Below are positions 12,764 to 25,603 of a stretch of DNA of 64,000 nucleotides, one piece after another. The position numbers were made by a program, and so were the translations under genes. The notes below the pieces were generated by a model that saw nothing but the letters and a program-made list of their open reading frames with translations, searched no databases and was not told the DNA's origin. Where the stretch lies: NCBI GenBank assembly GCA_945910005.1, contig OX246748.1:17277368-17341367 (forward strand), written 5' to 3'. The stretch comes from Isoperla grammatica. Lineage: Eukaryota; Arthropoda; Insecta; Plecoptera; Perlodidae. Numbering within the stretch: the first letter of the stretch is position 1; the number at the start of each line of letters is the position of its first letter.

Positions 12764-12991
12764 TGTCGTTGACCACGTGATAAGGGGAAGCGAAATGCAA
12801 GGGAGGATTTTAGCTTTACCCCCTCCTGAGGCCTAGATTCGTCGTTGACCAAGTGATAAGGGGAAACGAAATGCAAGGGTGGACTTAACACCCTCCCCTT
12901 CGGAGGCCTAGATTCGTCGCTGGCCACGTGATAAGGGGAAACAAAATGCAAGGGAGCACTTTACCCCCTCCCCTTCGGAGGCCTAGATTCA
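12764..12991 (+). repeat. 75-bp tandem repeat, three units
   Basis: Each unit carries GTCGTTGACCACGTGATAAG, AAATGCAAGG and ends GAGGCCTAGATTC. Confidence 0.88.
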
Positions 12992-13244
12992 TCGTTGTTG
13001 CTACAACGTGAGACGTGATTCTTTGTGAACGGATACGAAAGAGAACGACGGTCCCGTTTTGGTTTTTACACCACTTGGCCCAGGATGGTGGCGAAGTGTG
13101 ACAAAAACGCAACAAGGTCGTTGGTTTTAACTGCGCGAGAAAGCTGGAGACAAAAACACAAATCGGGACTCGAAGCCGTCGGTCCGTGGACATCAGTACT
13201 TGCGCATGCGCGCTAGGCCGTGCACGGTAGAGCAGAGTGTCGGT

Positions 13245-13605
13245 ACTCGACAACTATGACGTCGGGGGATGTTTGGAGGAAGGGGACAAGTAGGACGTAA
13301 AGGGGAGGAAAAGGGAAAGGGGATGACGTGGACTGCCTTTCGTCTGGATTCCCCCCTCGACCTGTCAAGCTAGGGTAGCCTACCAGAAGCATAAGCTTCC
13401 GCCTGCATAGCTCTCGGGATCAGCAAAGCACGCAATTTGGTGTGAGTTGATTATTTGTTGTTTAACGACGTACTTGACAACTATATTATATCATATGACG
13501 TCGGTTGGATGTTTGAAGGAAAGGGACAAGTAGGACGTTAAAGGGAGGAAAGGGGAAAGGGGGGACGTGGACTGGCTTTCGTCTGACTTCTCCCCCTCGA
13601 CCGGG
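13245..13605 (+). repeat. Direct duplication of about 115 bp
   Basis: The segment from GACGTCGG..GATGTTTG through GGGACAAGTAGGACGT to CCCCTCGACC occurs at about 13258-13365 and 13497-13605. Confidence 0.8.
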
Positions 13606-14038
13606 CCGGATAAGAGGAGAGGAGAGAGTTTGGTGGATGTGGATGTGGAAGTGATACGGTTGTGGAAGGAGGATAGGAAGAAGTGCAAACCCCAATTATT
13701 GACCATGGCAGAAGCAACGGACGATTATAACGATTTATAGAACGCTCTTTATTCTTAACAAGTGTGAAAACACGATCACGTTGATGTTCAAGCTACAGAT
13801 TTAATCAGTTTCCGAATAGAAGTGATTTGTTGTTTTCAGCTTTCGTCGCTAAATCTTGAAAAAACGACAACTGTTTCACGAGTGTTTCCCGTTACGGCTG
13901 GGTAGTGACCTCTCACCTCTCGACCACGCCCCCCCCCCCCTTTCCGTCACTCATAAGTCATAACTTATGTCATGTAAGTCATAACCCGACTACATTTATT
14001 GCTTCCATGCATAACAACGCACCATATGGGGCTACTCC
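13606..14038. other. Non-coding stretch before the (AAAT)n tract
   Basis: C tract at 13928-13940. TCATAAGTCATAACTTATG is a small palindrome at about 13951-13969. Nothing else recognised. Confidence 0.4.
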
Positions 14039-14565
<527 letters not shown>

Positions 14566-15549
14566 GACAGTCTTTATTTAAACCTGTTGCACATGAATCG
14601 ATAATCGGAGTCGGAAGTGGACATAATATGCTCTTTACCCCCCCCCCCCCCCCTCCCCACCCGTTCCTACTTCATTGGATTAAGAATAGGCCGAGGAAGC
14701 CACAAGTCAAACAAAATGAATTCTTCCACGTGTGTTATGTCAAACCATGTGCGTGTGGAGACACGTGAATTAAATTATTATTATGGACAGACACACAGAA
14801 GTTTGGTAAAAACATTGCTATATTTAATAAATCAGAAATATTGATTGATTATTAAGTTTAGGGGGATCTCTTTGCGGGATTGTAGCCATAGTGTATTACA
14901 ATATGTGAATTACAAAGCTGAAATTAAAGAGTTACGGCGAGAATCGTCGCCCACTACAAACTGTCTATAAATAGAAAGAATGCAGCCAGACAAGTCGTCC
15001 GAAATATGGATCAAACAGGTTGTATAGTAACAAAACATGGCTTATCTCGTTTTCAATGTCCGTCAAATCGGAATAAGTGACAGCTTCGTGGGCTAGAGTC
15101 GGGAGGTTGGGGCTTCGATTCCCACAAATAGTTTCCAACGGATATCTCCGGTCGTTAGACTACTTTTCACTGTATTATAATATCACGCCACATCGATGGA
15201 AAACGGACAACATCTTTTCAGTTGTTGTAGGAACTTGAAAACTCGAAACTTTCAAATATGCATAACATTGATGCCAAGTTGTGAATTGATGTCATAATAA
15301 ATAACATGTTAATCTAAATAATTGTTTGACATTTCCCGACATTATTCAAATTAGAACATAAATCCAACACCCGTTACGAGTTATAACATTCAAGTCGTCA
15401 CCAAATCGGTCGTAAAAACAAAGTATCAAGTTTAAAATCGACTCACTAAGTCGTTATACTCTTTATTAATAACACTAAAACACATCTTGCTTACTTGAAT
15501 CAAGTCAATAGTCACTGTTCAGTCACTATGTAATGAGCCAAAACAACGA
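14566..15549. other. Non-coding stretch
   Basis: C tract at 14638-14653 and a tRNA-like end (GGCTTCGATTCCC) at about 15111. No gene seen. Confidence 0.45.
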
Positions 15550-15790
15550 TAGAGATGGCTCAGCGATACTATAAAGAAAAAATCGAGACACTCAACGCGA
15601 CACTCTAGTTCGGAAAGTCTGCAGGTTCGATTCCCGCCGCAGGTGAACTTGACTCAACCGTACTCAACCAAATACCGTACACACCTAAAGGTAGGTAAAA
15701 CTGGTATGTTCCCTCCAGCAGACATATAAGCGATGTCACTAAGGGACATGGGTTAGAATCCCGCTTAAGGCATGTTTTTTTTTTAAATTG
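15550..15790 (+). mobile_element. Degenerate tRNA-like SINE fragments
   Basis: GATGGCTCAGCGATA and GGTTCGATTCCCGCC are separated by extra sequence. A second tRNA-like piece ends at GTTAGAATCCCGC (about 15755). Confidence 0.5.
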
Positions 15791-15849
15791 TCCTTCATCC
15801 TTGATGACGATGCTATTTGGATTTTTCGTCCCTTTTTTTGCATCATGTC

Positions 15850-16045
15850 CAATCGAGACGACGAGTGGGTGAAATATGAAAATGAAGATGGTCCGAATCA
15901 GATCCATTACACATCGCGGGGGTCGTCATAAGGGGAGTCCAGCAAGGAAGGGTAGGGCCAAGTGGGAGGAGAAATCTTCAGTGGGGCAATCGGGGAAAGG
16001 GATAGGCTCTCTTACGACTAGCAGAGTCACTCTGGGTCTCTCGAA
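15850..16045 (-). repeat. Inverted copy of the 5521-5815 repeat
   Basis: Shares GACTAGCAGAGTCACTCTGG, GTCCGAATCAGAT and GAAATATGAAAATGAAGATG with that element in the opposite orientation. A short piece is also at about 39455-39530. Confidence 0.75.
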
Positions 16046-16114
16046 TAGCATGATAAAGCAACAAGTAAAGCTTGACGATCGTACAGTAGGCAACGAAAAA
16101 TCATTTCAATAATA

Positions 16115-16384
16115 CCGATAGAGGTGGCTCAGCGGTAAGACGCGCGACTCTGATTCGGGAGGTCGCCGATTCGATTCCGGCCACCGGCAGTTCTGACTGA
16201 AGGTTTTTTCCGAAGTTTTCCTCAGTCAATGCCGGGATTGAGTCCTACTAACAGCCCTCGGACATTCCTTCCCAACTATCCAAAACACCCTAATAACCTA
16301 GTTAGTCACCTGAAGAGGGGCACATCAGGTAAAGCTGGTGTGCACCCTATAACGAGTATTCCTACGAAAAATTATTAATTATTT
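16115..16384 (+). mobile_element. tRNA-derived SINE, family 1 (best copy)
   Basis: Pol III boxes TGGCTCAGCGGTAAGAC and GATTCGATTCC, then CTGAAGGTTTTTTCCGAAG, CCTCAGTCAATGCCGGG and a terminal ATTCCTACGAAAAATTATT. No poly(A) tail. Confidence 0.75.
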
Positions 16385-16725
16385 TTTCAATAATGAGCTC
16401 ATCTTCCTCATACAGGACACTCCAAGAGCGAATCTATGTTATACAGCAGACAAATAAATAGTTTTCTCTCTTATTTTTGAAACGTCCTCCCTAGCAAAAT
16501 GTACCGAATGCAATCCTGCCAGAAGCCGACACTCCTACCACAAACATGTTGACATGTTGATGAGTCATTCCTCCGTGTTTCCCTAGACATATCAGCGCTG
16601 AGCGAGAGTGACGTCACACCCGCTACACTCGGTGACTAATCGAACACTGAACGCTGTTTACATCGTCACTACTTGTTGCGCGCGGGCGCGGCGCGATAGT
16701 CTTTCGTCACCGAGTGTACTCTATA

Positions 16726-17374
16726 TAGTGAGGTAAAGATCTCCAATATAATGGCAAGTTAGTGCACAGAGTGAAACTAACGTGAAAATTGGTACACTTA
16801 CTAATTCAGGTATGAGGAATTCAAAAATTTATGGCTCCAGAATGAAATATGAGTACTTTCAGGGTAATGACCCTAATTAGAGTAATTAGTCAAAATTTCA
16901 TCACACTGTTTTTGCATCCAATAATGTAGTCATATATGGTATCAAACGAAAGGGGAAAATGAACAGATCTAATATTTAGAAAAACATTAAATTAATATTA
17001 ATTATTTTTCATATTAATCGAGTAATTAATTGAAATAATAAATTCCCCAAAAAATACCAAATAATTGGAATTTGAAACCTCTATTATGGCTTTAAGACTT
17101 TTATAATGCAAGTAAAATATACTTCTTTCAAATTGTGCGTGGTTTGACTAGTTACGCAATTAATTAGTTGATTAATTATTAATGATTAGCACAAATTTGG
17201 TTCAAAAATACCGTGTTACATATCAAACTTGAGCTCACAACGTGGCTAACACTTTTCAGATATTGATTTAAATATAAATTACTATCCCGCAATAATCAAG
17301 CAACTAATTGTTTAATTGCGTCCAATTTGAAAACATAACAATATTGTAGTGAACTAAGAGGTATATTGTGCTAT
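16726..17374 (+). repeat. Left terminal inverted repeat of the XPG-type element
   Basis: Matches the reverse complement of 19931-20570 along its length with scattered differences. Shared stretches include GTGCACAGAGTGAAACTAAC, GAATTCAAAAATTTATGG, GACCCTAATTAGAGTA and TTTGAGCTCACAACGTGG-like sequence. It is AT-rich with repeated TTAATTA. Confidence 0.9.
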
Positions 17375-17539
17375 ATATCAATCGGTAGGCCCTCGATATG
17401 AGACACACTTGACATAATGCACATAACACATGACCATATGAGAGAGTTCAAAGAGTTCAATGAGTCAGACATGTCAATGGAACATTGAATTGTCATCAGG
17501 CGTGAGAAATCCGTACAATTTCAATACTGGGATACTACA

Positions 17540-19783
17540 ATGGTCCGTGAATCTCTATTGCTTATGTTGATAACAAGCTTACGAGACGCAGACATCGACA
17601 TGTATGTATCAGCATTGTCACAGATTTGTCCCTGGATGTTCGCGTTGGACCACACGCACTACTCTCGGTGGTGCCAGTATTTGTCCACTCTCTTAGGCAA
17701 CTTTCCGTCAAGCATCCATCTGTATGGGAAGAATTATTTTCACTTCCCGACGGACTAAGCGACCATTTTCATCAATTTCTGACGATCAAATGCATGAACA
17801 GAATAATAAAATCGTGAAAACTGATGGTGGTCCTCTCGGTCTTTACGACAATCTTCATGCACTGTTGAAATGGATGGTGTCCTCACCAGAAGTAAGTTAA
17901 GGATCATCAAAGAATTCGAAAGTTCAGCAATGATTTTCAAAGGTGACGAACACCTCAGACACCAAGAAGACACAGCTGCGTTTGAGACTCGTTTTGCAAT
18001 AGACGTTACGAAAGTTGTATGCGTACTTCTTTCAGATGGAAATATGTTTGAGGACAAGAGTAATGGCTTGATTTCTCTATTAGACAAACGTATCATGAAC
18101 GCCGATGCTAGTCAGTCTGTATACGCGGCGGATGCCATCGGTCAAAAACAATACAGCACATACGTCCAGGAACGATTGGTGGAGTGTAAAGTGTCCGTAC
18201 ATAACACAATCAAGAGTAACAATCTCCAGCTGTTCAGAGGAAAGAAGGGTGCTCAGAACAAACCTTGAGCAAAACTCCTGTCTGTTAAAGAAGACTGTTC
18301 ACTATTCTCCAGGCTCTTCATTGCGAGTCAGACAAGAGAGGGAGATCTGGATGGATTTTTCGCTCATTAAACAAAACGTATCCTCCCTCCTTGTGAGGGT
18401 TCGATGATTTACGCAAGGGGAAGAAGTCTGACCTTATGGAGTGCTTAGAGCTACATGGGAACATCTGCCAAAAGGTTCCACCGGTGATGGCACTCATCGT
18501 GGATGGAGCTGCTACAGTTTACAAGATAAGCCCAGGGCAATGTTCAACATTTGAAGATTATTGCGACAAACCCTTTGAAGAGTACATAACATCTTGCAGT
18601 CAAGGCGTCCAACGTATTGATCTTGTTTTCGACACCTACTTAGACAACAGCCTGTAATCATCCACCCGATGCAGAAGAGGAACAGGCGAACGAGTAAAAG
18701 TTTGCTTGAAAACACCCATCCCCAAAAATTGGAACGCTTTCCTGAAAGTGTCGGCTAACAAAGAGGAGTTGTTCCAACTGTTGTCAAATCGACTAGTTGA
18801 CACCGTACCATGTGAAAAAGTAACTCTAGTCTGCACTGTTGAATCAAACGTGATAACTAACAACAGTTCCATCGATTCCACCATGATTGCTCCATGCAAC
18901 CATGAAGAAGCAGACAGTCGCCTCCTGTTACATGTCAAACATGCGAACATGGGCCATCACCGTAATATCATGATCAGCACAGTAGACTCGGACGTTCTGA
19001 TCATTGCACTGCAGGCGTTTCCCCAGTTGAATGTTGACCAACAATGGATAGAATTCGGTGTTGGGAAACACAGGAGGTTCATCCCCTGTCAGTACGCCTC
19101 TAGTCTTGGTCCAGAAAAATGTTCCGCATTGGCATTCTGGCATGCGTTCAGCGGTTGTGACACCGTTTCGTCATTCTCTAGGAGAGGAAAGAAGACGGTG
19201 ATGGAAGCATGGTCACATTTTGAAGCTGTGACGTCAGTTTTCATTGCTCTGTCGAGTACTCCGGAGAAAGTAACTGACCGGCAACTCTCTATATTATAAC
19301 ATTTTGTGGTCACTCTCTACGACCGCACTTCACCCTTCAATTCTGTGAATGAGAGCAGAAAGCACCTATTCACGAAGAAAAATCGTACCTAACAAAACAT
19401 CCTGCCAACGCAAGCAGCACTGAAAGAGCACGTGAAGAGAGCAGCGTATCAAGCCAGTCACATTTGGAAGCAGAGCCTTCAGAAGACAGCCATCCTTCTC
19501 AATCCAACTGACCGGGGTTGGCGCAACACGGCAGAAGGTTATAAGCCACTGTGGGACTGTCCTTCCAGAGGTGAATAATGTATTTGTTATGTATCCTATA
19601 TATCCGGCGCCATTTACTGGCATAATAAGTATCTTGTCTATCTATTTCGCAGGTATCGAAGCATTGCCGAGAACTTGTGAGATGTGGCTGCAAGGTGCGA
19701 TGTGGACCAAAATGCTCTTGCGTGAAGACATCTCTGCAGTGTTCTCAACTATGTCTGTGCGATGGACAGTGTTCTAGAGTAGA
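17540..19783 (+). pseudogene. Broken XPG/FEN-like nuclease gene with Cys-rich C-terminus
   Basis: Homologous-looking segments lie in order but in different frames: CPWMFALDHTHYSRW (about 17627), a DQMHEQNNKIVKTDGGPLGL segment (about 17785), DTAAFETRFAIDVTKVV (17870-18268), PVMALIVDGAATVYK (18436-18657), and the nuclease-like core 18706-19299. The last holds CNHEEADSRLLLHVKHA, MISTVDSDVLIIAL and HAFSGCDTVSSFSRRGKKT. Acidic residues in EEAD, DSD and GCD mirror the metal-binding motifs of the XPG/FEN family. After a short probable intron (GTGAAT at about 19572 to AG at 19651) comes a Cys-rich tail (about 19666-19783) with CGCKVRCGPKCSC followed by CSQLCLC, similar to CXC/tesmin-type clusters. 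Frame changes near 17700, 17900, 18270-18430 and 18657 make it non-functional as it stands. I have seen similar proteins only as uncharacterised invertebrate predictions. Confidence 0.75.
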
Positions 19784-19930
19784 TTTGTGATATTCCGTGT
19801 TCAAGATATCAGAAACCGTAACCAATCTTATTATTGTGATAACATTATTAGCATACTAAATATAAGCATAATTATCTGGGAATATCTTTGCAATGGCAGT
19901 GACACAGTGGTGTTGCAAATTAATACATTT

Positions 19931-20570
19931 GTCGCACAATATACTTCCTAGTTCACTGAGAAATGACGATGATCATTATTGGACGCAATTAACTGATTAA
20001 TTACTTGATTATTCCGGGGAAATACCATGTATATTAAAATCAATATCTGAAAAGTATTCGCCACGTTGTGAGCTCAAGTTTGATATGTAACACGGTATTT
20101 TTGAACCAAATTTGTGCTAATCATTAATAATTATTGAACTAATTAATTGCGTAATTAGTCAAACCACGCACATTTTCAAAGAAGTATATTTTACTTGCAT
20201 TATACAAGTCTTAAAGCCATAATGGAGGTTTCAAATTCCAATTATTTGATAATTTTTGTGAAATTTATTATTTTCATTAATTACTCGATTAATAAGAAAA
20301 ATAATTAATATTAATTTAATTGTTCTCTTAATAATAGATCTGTGCATTCTCCCCTTTCGTTTGATACCATATATGACTACATTATTGGTTGCAAAAATAG
20401 TGTGATGACATTTTGACTAAATACTCTAATTAGGGTCATTACCCTGAAAGTACTCATATTTCATTCTGGAGCCATAAATTTTTGAATTCCTCATACCTGA
20501 ATTAGTAAGTGTACCAATTTTCACGTTAGTTTCACTCTGTGCACTAATTTTAGACATCTTTACCTCACTA
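19931..20570 (-). repeat. Right terminal inverted repeat of the XPG-type element
   Basis: Inverted partner of 16726-17374. The outermost bases read TAGTGAGGTAAAGAT on the minus strand, as on the left. A few small indels separate the two arms, suggesting an insertion that is not very recent. Confidence 0.9.
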
Positions 20571-21127
20571 ATATGTGTGACCCACATAAGTGACGCTGGT
20601 TCGTATATTTTTTATGCTTTTCTATCCATATCCCAAGAGCGCGTGTGAGGCGGTGTGGTGGGGGTTGAGGGTGCCCACCCCTCCCGTCCCCCTTTGCCCC
20701 GCCGTGGCTATTATTGTGTATACACAGCGGACAGAAATAAGGGTAGTGGGCTCAACACACACGGGGACAGAAATAAGTTTTGTAATTGTTCCAAGTTTGT
20801 GTCAAGATGCGGCTTTTGCTGGCTGGGGCGTGACGTCACGATGGGCCTAACTGACTGCCGGACAAACTGGGTGGGAGCTTTTAGACGGAAACAAGCTACA
20901 ACGGGAGGTTTTCTCGATCTCGATGCACGAAGCTATAACATCATAAATCTAAGAATAACGAGATGGATAATCGAGACGACGGTGAGATATTATGTTTTGT
21001 AGAGGGGGGGGGGGGGTCTGAGCTTGTAATATTAATTTTAGAGCAAGTAGCGCACGTAGCCTGCTCCTATTGACAAAGGAAGTACGCGAGAATCTGATAA
21101 GGCGAGTCAACGGTTCGATTCCCAGCA

Positions 21128-21210
21128 GCATTCTTGAGAATCTTGAGGAGAATTTTGAGGAGAATCTTGAGGAGAACCTTGAGGAGAACTTTGAGAATCT
21201 TGAGGACAAA
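21128..21210 (+). repeat. Short degenerate GAGAATCTTGAGGA tandem repeat
   Basis: Six or so 14-15-bp units after a tRNA-like GGTTCGATTCCC. Confidence 0.7.
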
Positions 21211-22087
21211 TGCGCGGGTTGAGTCATGGAAATCCTTCTTAAGTATGTAAGAATAAGATACTATTATCGAGGGAGACACTTCGCTCTCGCTGTAGTAGAT
21301 ATTGTAAATAGTAGTTAGGCTTATTGTACCATACAACTATACCACGATACAACTATACCACCACGGGGCTATGAAAGGACCATAGTTCCTCCACCATCCT
21401 CGTCGACTCGATACCACAGGGATATGATGACAGAACCATGAAGTGTTGAATCCGAGTTTGGTCTACAACGATTATACAACTCAAGGTAGTAGACCTCTCT
21501 CCGAACTGTCACTCATACGAACGATCGAGGCGTTTCATCGTAGTCCAGTCCTGTTGTTTGTGTTTTTCTTTTTACTGACTGCGCTCGGGTCATCATAATA
21601 TCAAATGCGGTGGTATTTTGGTGGTAGTTTTTGTGGACGCCGGTAGCAATGGAGTTACTTTATGCATGCGTGTGTGTGTGAGTGTGTGGAGATTACGCAA
21701 CAAAACATGTACAATATCTGACCATTATTTATAATACATTCCCACACCGACGAATCATGTGAATTGAAAACAAACCATGCTCAATTTAGTCAATCGCTAC
21801 ATTGAAATTAAATTAATACGTTTGAAACCGCTACTGTGGATTACGACTAACAGATTTATTTTGTTTGTAATGCACAAAGTAATTGCAAAAGTAATTGGAC
21901 AGATTCAAATTTCAAACAAATCTAGTTTGTAATTCAAAACTGTAAAAGTAGCCTATGGGTCGTCGGCAATGCGCCGACGCGTACATTGTAGTGTACAGTT
22001 GAGGTGGGGGGGGGGGGGGGGGGGCAGAGGGGGCATTGCAAGTGCAACACCATTATTGTCTAGCCGCAAATCTCTGCATGTGTCACC

Positions 22088-22146
22088 GCCTGTCTGTCTG
22101 TCTGTCTGCCTGTCTGTCTGTCTGTCTGTCTACCTGTCTGTCTGTG
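22088..22146 (+). repeat. (CTGT)n microsatellite
   Basis: CTGTCTGT run with two CCTG/ACCTG interruptions. Confidence 0.9.
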
Positions 22147-22181
22147 TTGCGAGCAACAGATTGCTAAAATTAGTCTCGCTT

Positions 22182-22679
22182 ATGGTGAATTCACGACCTT
22201 GCGTTGCGCTGAGCTGAGCGTTGGACTTTGTTGCGTTGCGTTGCGTTGACTTCATCATCTGTTCACGACCTTGCTTTAAACTACAGCCTTCTCGACAGGT
22301 CAAACCGCGGATTCAAGGTCTACTTGATCTCCGATCAAGTAGACCTTGCGTGGATTGAACCCAAGATCCGTCGATCTCCTGGCGGAGGTTCGGTAAACCT
22401 CAATGTAAAAACTTGGGAGTTTGACGAGTCCCCCGCCAGGGGATTTACGGACCTTGGATTGAACCGACGTTCGAGAAGGCTGTGCTTTAAACCGAGTATC
22501 CCGGATCATACATGCCGCGAGGATCAAGAAGGCTTTGCTTTGCGTTATTGCGTTGGAAAGTTGAACTAGAACAATGTTTGCAGCATCGCACAGTCGCGCA
22601 CAGATGATGCTCATGATTGGCTGCTAGGACTTCGAAGTTCCAAGTTGCGTAGCGCAACGCAAGGTCGTGAATTCACCAT
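22182..22679. mobile_element. 500-bp foldback element with ATGGTGAATTCACGACC ends
   Basis: The left end ATGGTGAATTCACGACCTTG is the inverse of the right end. Nested inside are secondary palindromes, notably AAGGTCTACTTGATC facing GATCAAGTAGACCTT at 22315-22349. No convincing coding frame. Confidence 0.75.
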
Positions 22680-25603
22680 TATCGAGAGAATCTTGTTTTT
22701 GCAAAGGCGGGGGAGGGGAAGAGGTGTAAATCATTGTTGTAATAATTGTGACGTGTGTGAGAGTGTATTAAAATGATACTAATAAGTTCGACTATTTCAC
22801 GCCTTACTTCATTCCAAGTCTATATACACATAGTAAGCAATAATAATTGGTTTTGGATGCCTCGAGAAATTCATAATATTTAATGGATCAATTAATTGCG
22901 GCTTCAAAAACAAACTTGTATGAACTGCAACGGTGCAGCTTATTCGGCGATTGTCAACCTTATCATATCCAGGCGCAGCAAATTCTGGTAGATTATATGT
23001 CACGTGACATGACAATTTCCCCTCCTGCCCCGTTCCAAAACGGTCCTACGGGCCATCAGGTGCGGAGGGACTTTCAAGGTGGGGAAGGGAGCTGAGTTAC
23101 AAGTATTAGATGTGGATCAAAGATAGTAAGATACCCTGCTGATGTGGATCATTTCCACCTTATATTGTTGCTGCAAATTTTAGAGAAAACGTCTCCATTT
23201 GGGTTATGGGAATATCGCCGGTGTCCCCTCCCATACAGTCTCGATTAGTCTCGTTGAATAAAATAGAAAGTGAAAACAAAAAACACAAATCGATGTCCAT
23301 CTTTGTAAAATACCACTAAATAAAACACGAATGTGATGGATAGGCAAACAACGAGCCAGAGAGAGTCAACTCTTTGTATCATCCTCAGTCACAGAAGAAT
23401 GCCTTTGAAGACGAAACGAGCCGAGTGGTTTGAATATGAAGGGAGGGTGTTCACCTTATGAAACCCGCTGTGCCTTCGAACATTTTAACAACTTTTTTGT
23501 GGTTGGATATTTTTAAGACGTGGTCGAGTTGTTTCTCGCATAGTTGAGTGGTCATGTTGAATTAAGTACCCCGCTTCTTTGTTCTAAGGCGAGCAGCAAC
23601 ATTACATTACGTAGCCATGGTTGGCTACAGCCCCTATTGTATGTAAAAAATGTTCTCCTTCCCTCCCGCACGCTGGTGGCGGCACCCTCTGGCGGCTACG
23701 TTATCTACTCTAGGGGGTCAATGACCCCATTCAAGTGGGGAGGCCTTCCAGCTCCCACGACCCCATCGTGACGTCACAGAAAACAAGCCCGTTCTGATTG
23801 TAGGGTCAATGACACTACGCTACTCGTCTCTACACCGGTCACCGGTGGTGGTTTTCTAGTTTTTACCGCGTTTCTGTGTAACTAGAAAATCTCCTGGCTT
23901 CAGGATTTATATTTCATGTGAAACTATGCATGAAATCCCAACATTTCTTTTTTTGGTATACGTTTTTAAATCATTTTGTATAATTAGTTCTGGAAAGTTA
24001 ATAAGCATGACGGAACTTACCCTTTGTTGTTTCAAAATATTTTCCAAACAGCCATTTTGTGATCACATTGATTTAATTATGTTCTTTAAAACCAAGATAA
24101 AAATAAAAACAATTTAGTCCTAATAATACAGCACTTGTTACTTCTTTCAAGACATTTTTCGTCGTTTTTGCCCGCCAAATAGGATCGTGACATCGAGCGC
24201 GATCTATGGTAGAGAATGTAAACTGTTATGAGCAAGTTAACACTGGTGGCAGACGTGCCAACTATTTGAGACGACAAGAGGAATTCGAGGTGGAGTTTTG
24301 TGATTGGTCGAATACTACAGTGGTATGACAGTGGATTAGGCGGGTAGTTCAAACATAGATATTAATTTATATCTATGGTTCAAATGAAGCTTCTTCAACT
24401 ACTCTTTCAATTTTGTATTTCCTTTAATATGGAATATTAAGCATACACAAATTAAAACGGTAGGCCTACACATGATAAACTCATGAGGATGCGTACAGCG
24501 TAATCAAAGGAAATAAAACTATTTATTTGCGGTTAAAAAAAAACTTAACAAGAAAAATAAAAGTTCACTGGTATGTTGAACAAAAATACTACAAGATGGC
24601 CCTGGAACCTACTGCATTTGAGATACCTAGCAGTTTATAAGATATAACCATATTATAACTACAATTATTGTAATATCATTGGTTTTTATTGGGAAAAGCT
24701 GTATTTTTTAGACTGAAAGTTACCTCAAAATGCACAATAGTGTCACAAGTTTCGACTCAGATTTGTATCACATTGGTAACTATCTTAAAGCATGACAAAA
24801 GACTCCCCACCCCCAGAACCCATGATTAATTTTCTGAGAAGTTCAACATCTTTTACTTTGATTCTTCATGATATCAACGTTTACTCACTATTAAATTCCT
24901 CATAAAATAATTAACCGTTGTCGACAAGACGAAAACTGGTATTATTATTGTTATTGTGTAAAATTATGTTCATAACCAGAAAAAAATAATTGGATATCTT
25001 TTTGTAAGATAAACAACAAAGTGTTCTTTATGATAAGTGGATAAGCAAGAGAAATATTTAACATGATGCCTTGTTTTCTGGCCCGATGTGCTAAATGTGT
25101 GATACTTTGGGTCAACTTTTATAAATGCAAATATGTTTTTAAACATAAAAAAGCAAAAAAAAAAATAGGAGACCTCTATTTGATGGCAGTAGGCCTACAG
25201 CATGGTAGGTAGGCCTAGGCATAGGCCTACCAATAATTTTAAGGTAGATTCAATAAGAGAGCTTCTTAAGGTACGTATGTTAATGTTCAAATTAGGCTAC
25301 AAAACTCTGCATTAGCTATTTGACAATCGTCAGATAATCGTAAATTGTTTGCTTCAATTAGACTTAGGCCTACATTCTATACCCCACTGACTAAAATATT
25401 CCACACCTACTACAAAAACTTTGCCAAACTACCGTTAAAGTAACATTTGTATTACTTTTGAAAACAGATACATCACCTAATAAAAAAATTGCAAGTCTGA
25501 AAAATCTTATAAAGACCATCAGTTGTGCTTAATGAAAGAGTTAGCTTATAAAGCCTGCTAGTTATAATTTAGCAGTCTTGCATCTGTTGTTGCAACCGGT
25601 AAG
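22680..25603. other. Spacer downstream of IDH
   Basis: AT-rich. Contains the unmarked 3' untranslated region of IDH on the minus strand. TAGGCCTA-type words cluster at 25189-25232. No further gene recognised. Confidence 0.45.

Larger units (their letters stand above)
16726..20570. mobile_element. DNA transposon with ~640-bp TIRs and an XPG/FEN-like nuclease gene (decayed)
   Basis: The two ends are long imperfect inverted repeats (16726-17374 and 19931-20570) starting TAGTGAGGTAAAGAT. Between them lies a broken gene (see separate entry) and little else. The flanks carry a possible 3-bp target duplication ATA (16723-16725 and 20571-20573), which is too short to be conclusive. Long TIRs, a nuclease of the XPG type and a 3-bp duplication recall the Academ superfamily as I remember it. 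That placement is inference, since I see no DDE transposase domain that I can name. Confidence 0.8.
20571..22181. other. Non-coding stretch
   Basis: G tracts at 21003-21016 and 22003-22024, tRNA-like GGTTCGATTCCC at 21111, and a duplicated ATACAACTATACCAC near 21340. No coding support. Confidence 0.45.

Noticed and set aside
16115..16190. Functional tRNA gene
   Set aside because: Pol III box motifs are present but the anticodon arm does not fold into a proper cloverleaf and the sequence continues into a SINE body shared with 655-900. The same applies to 51884-51963, 48980-49020 and 9958-10010.
18706..19299. Host gene of unknown function (197 codons)
   Set aside because: It is one segment of a frame-broken gene bounded by long TIRs, so it is treated as transposon content.
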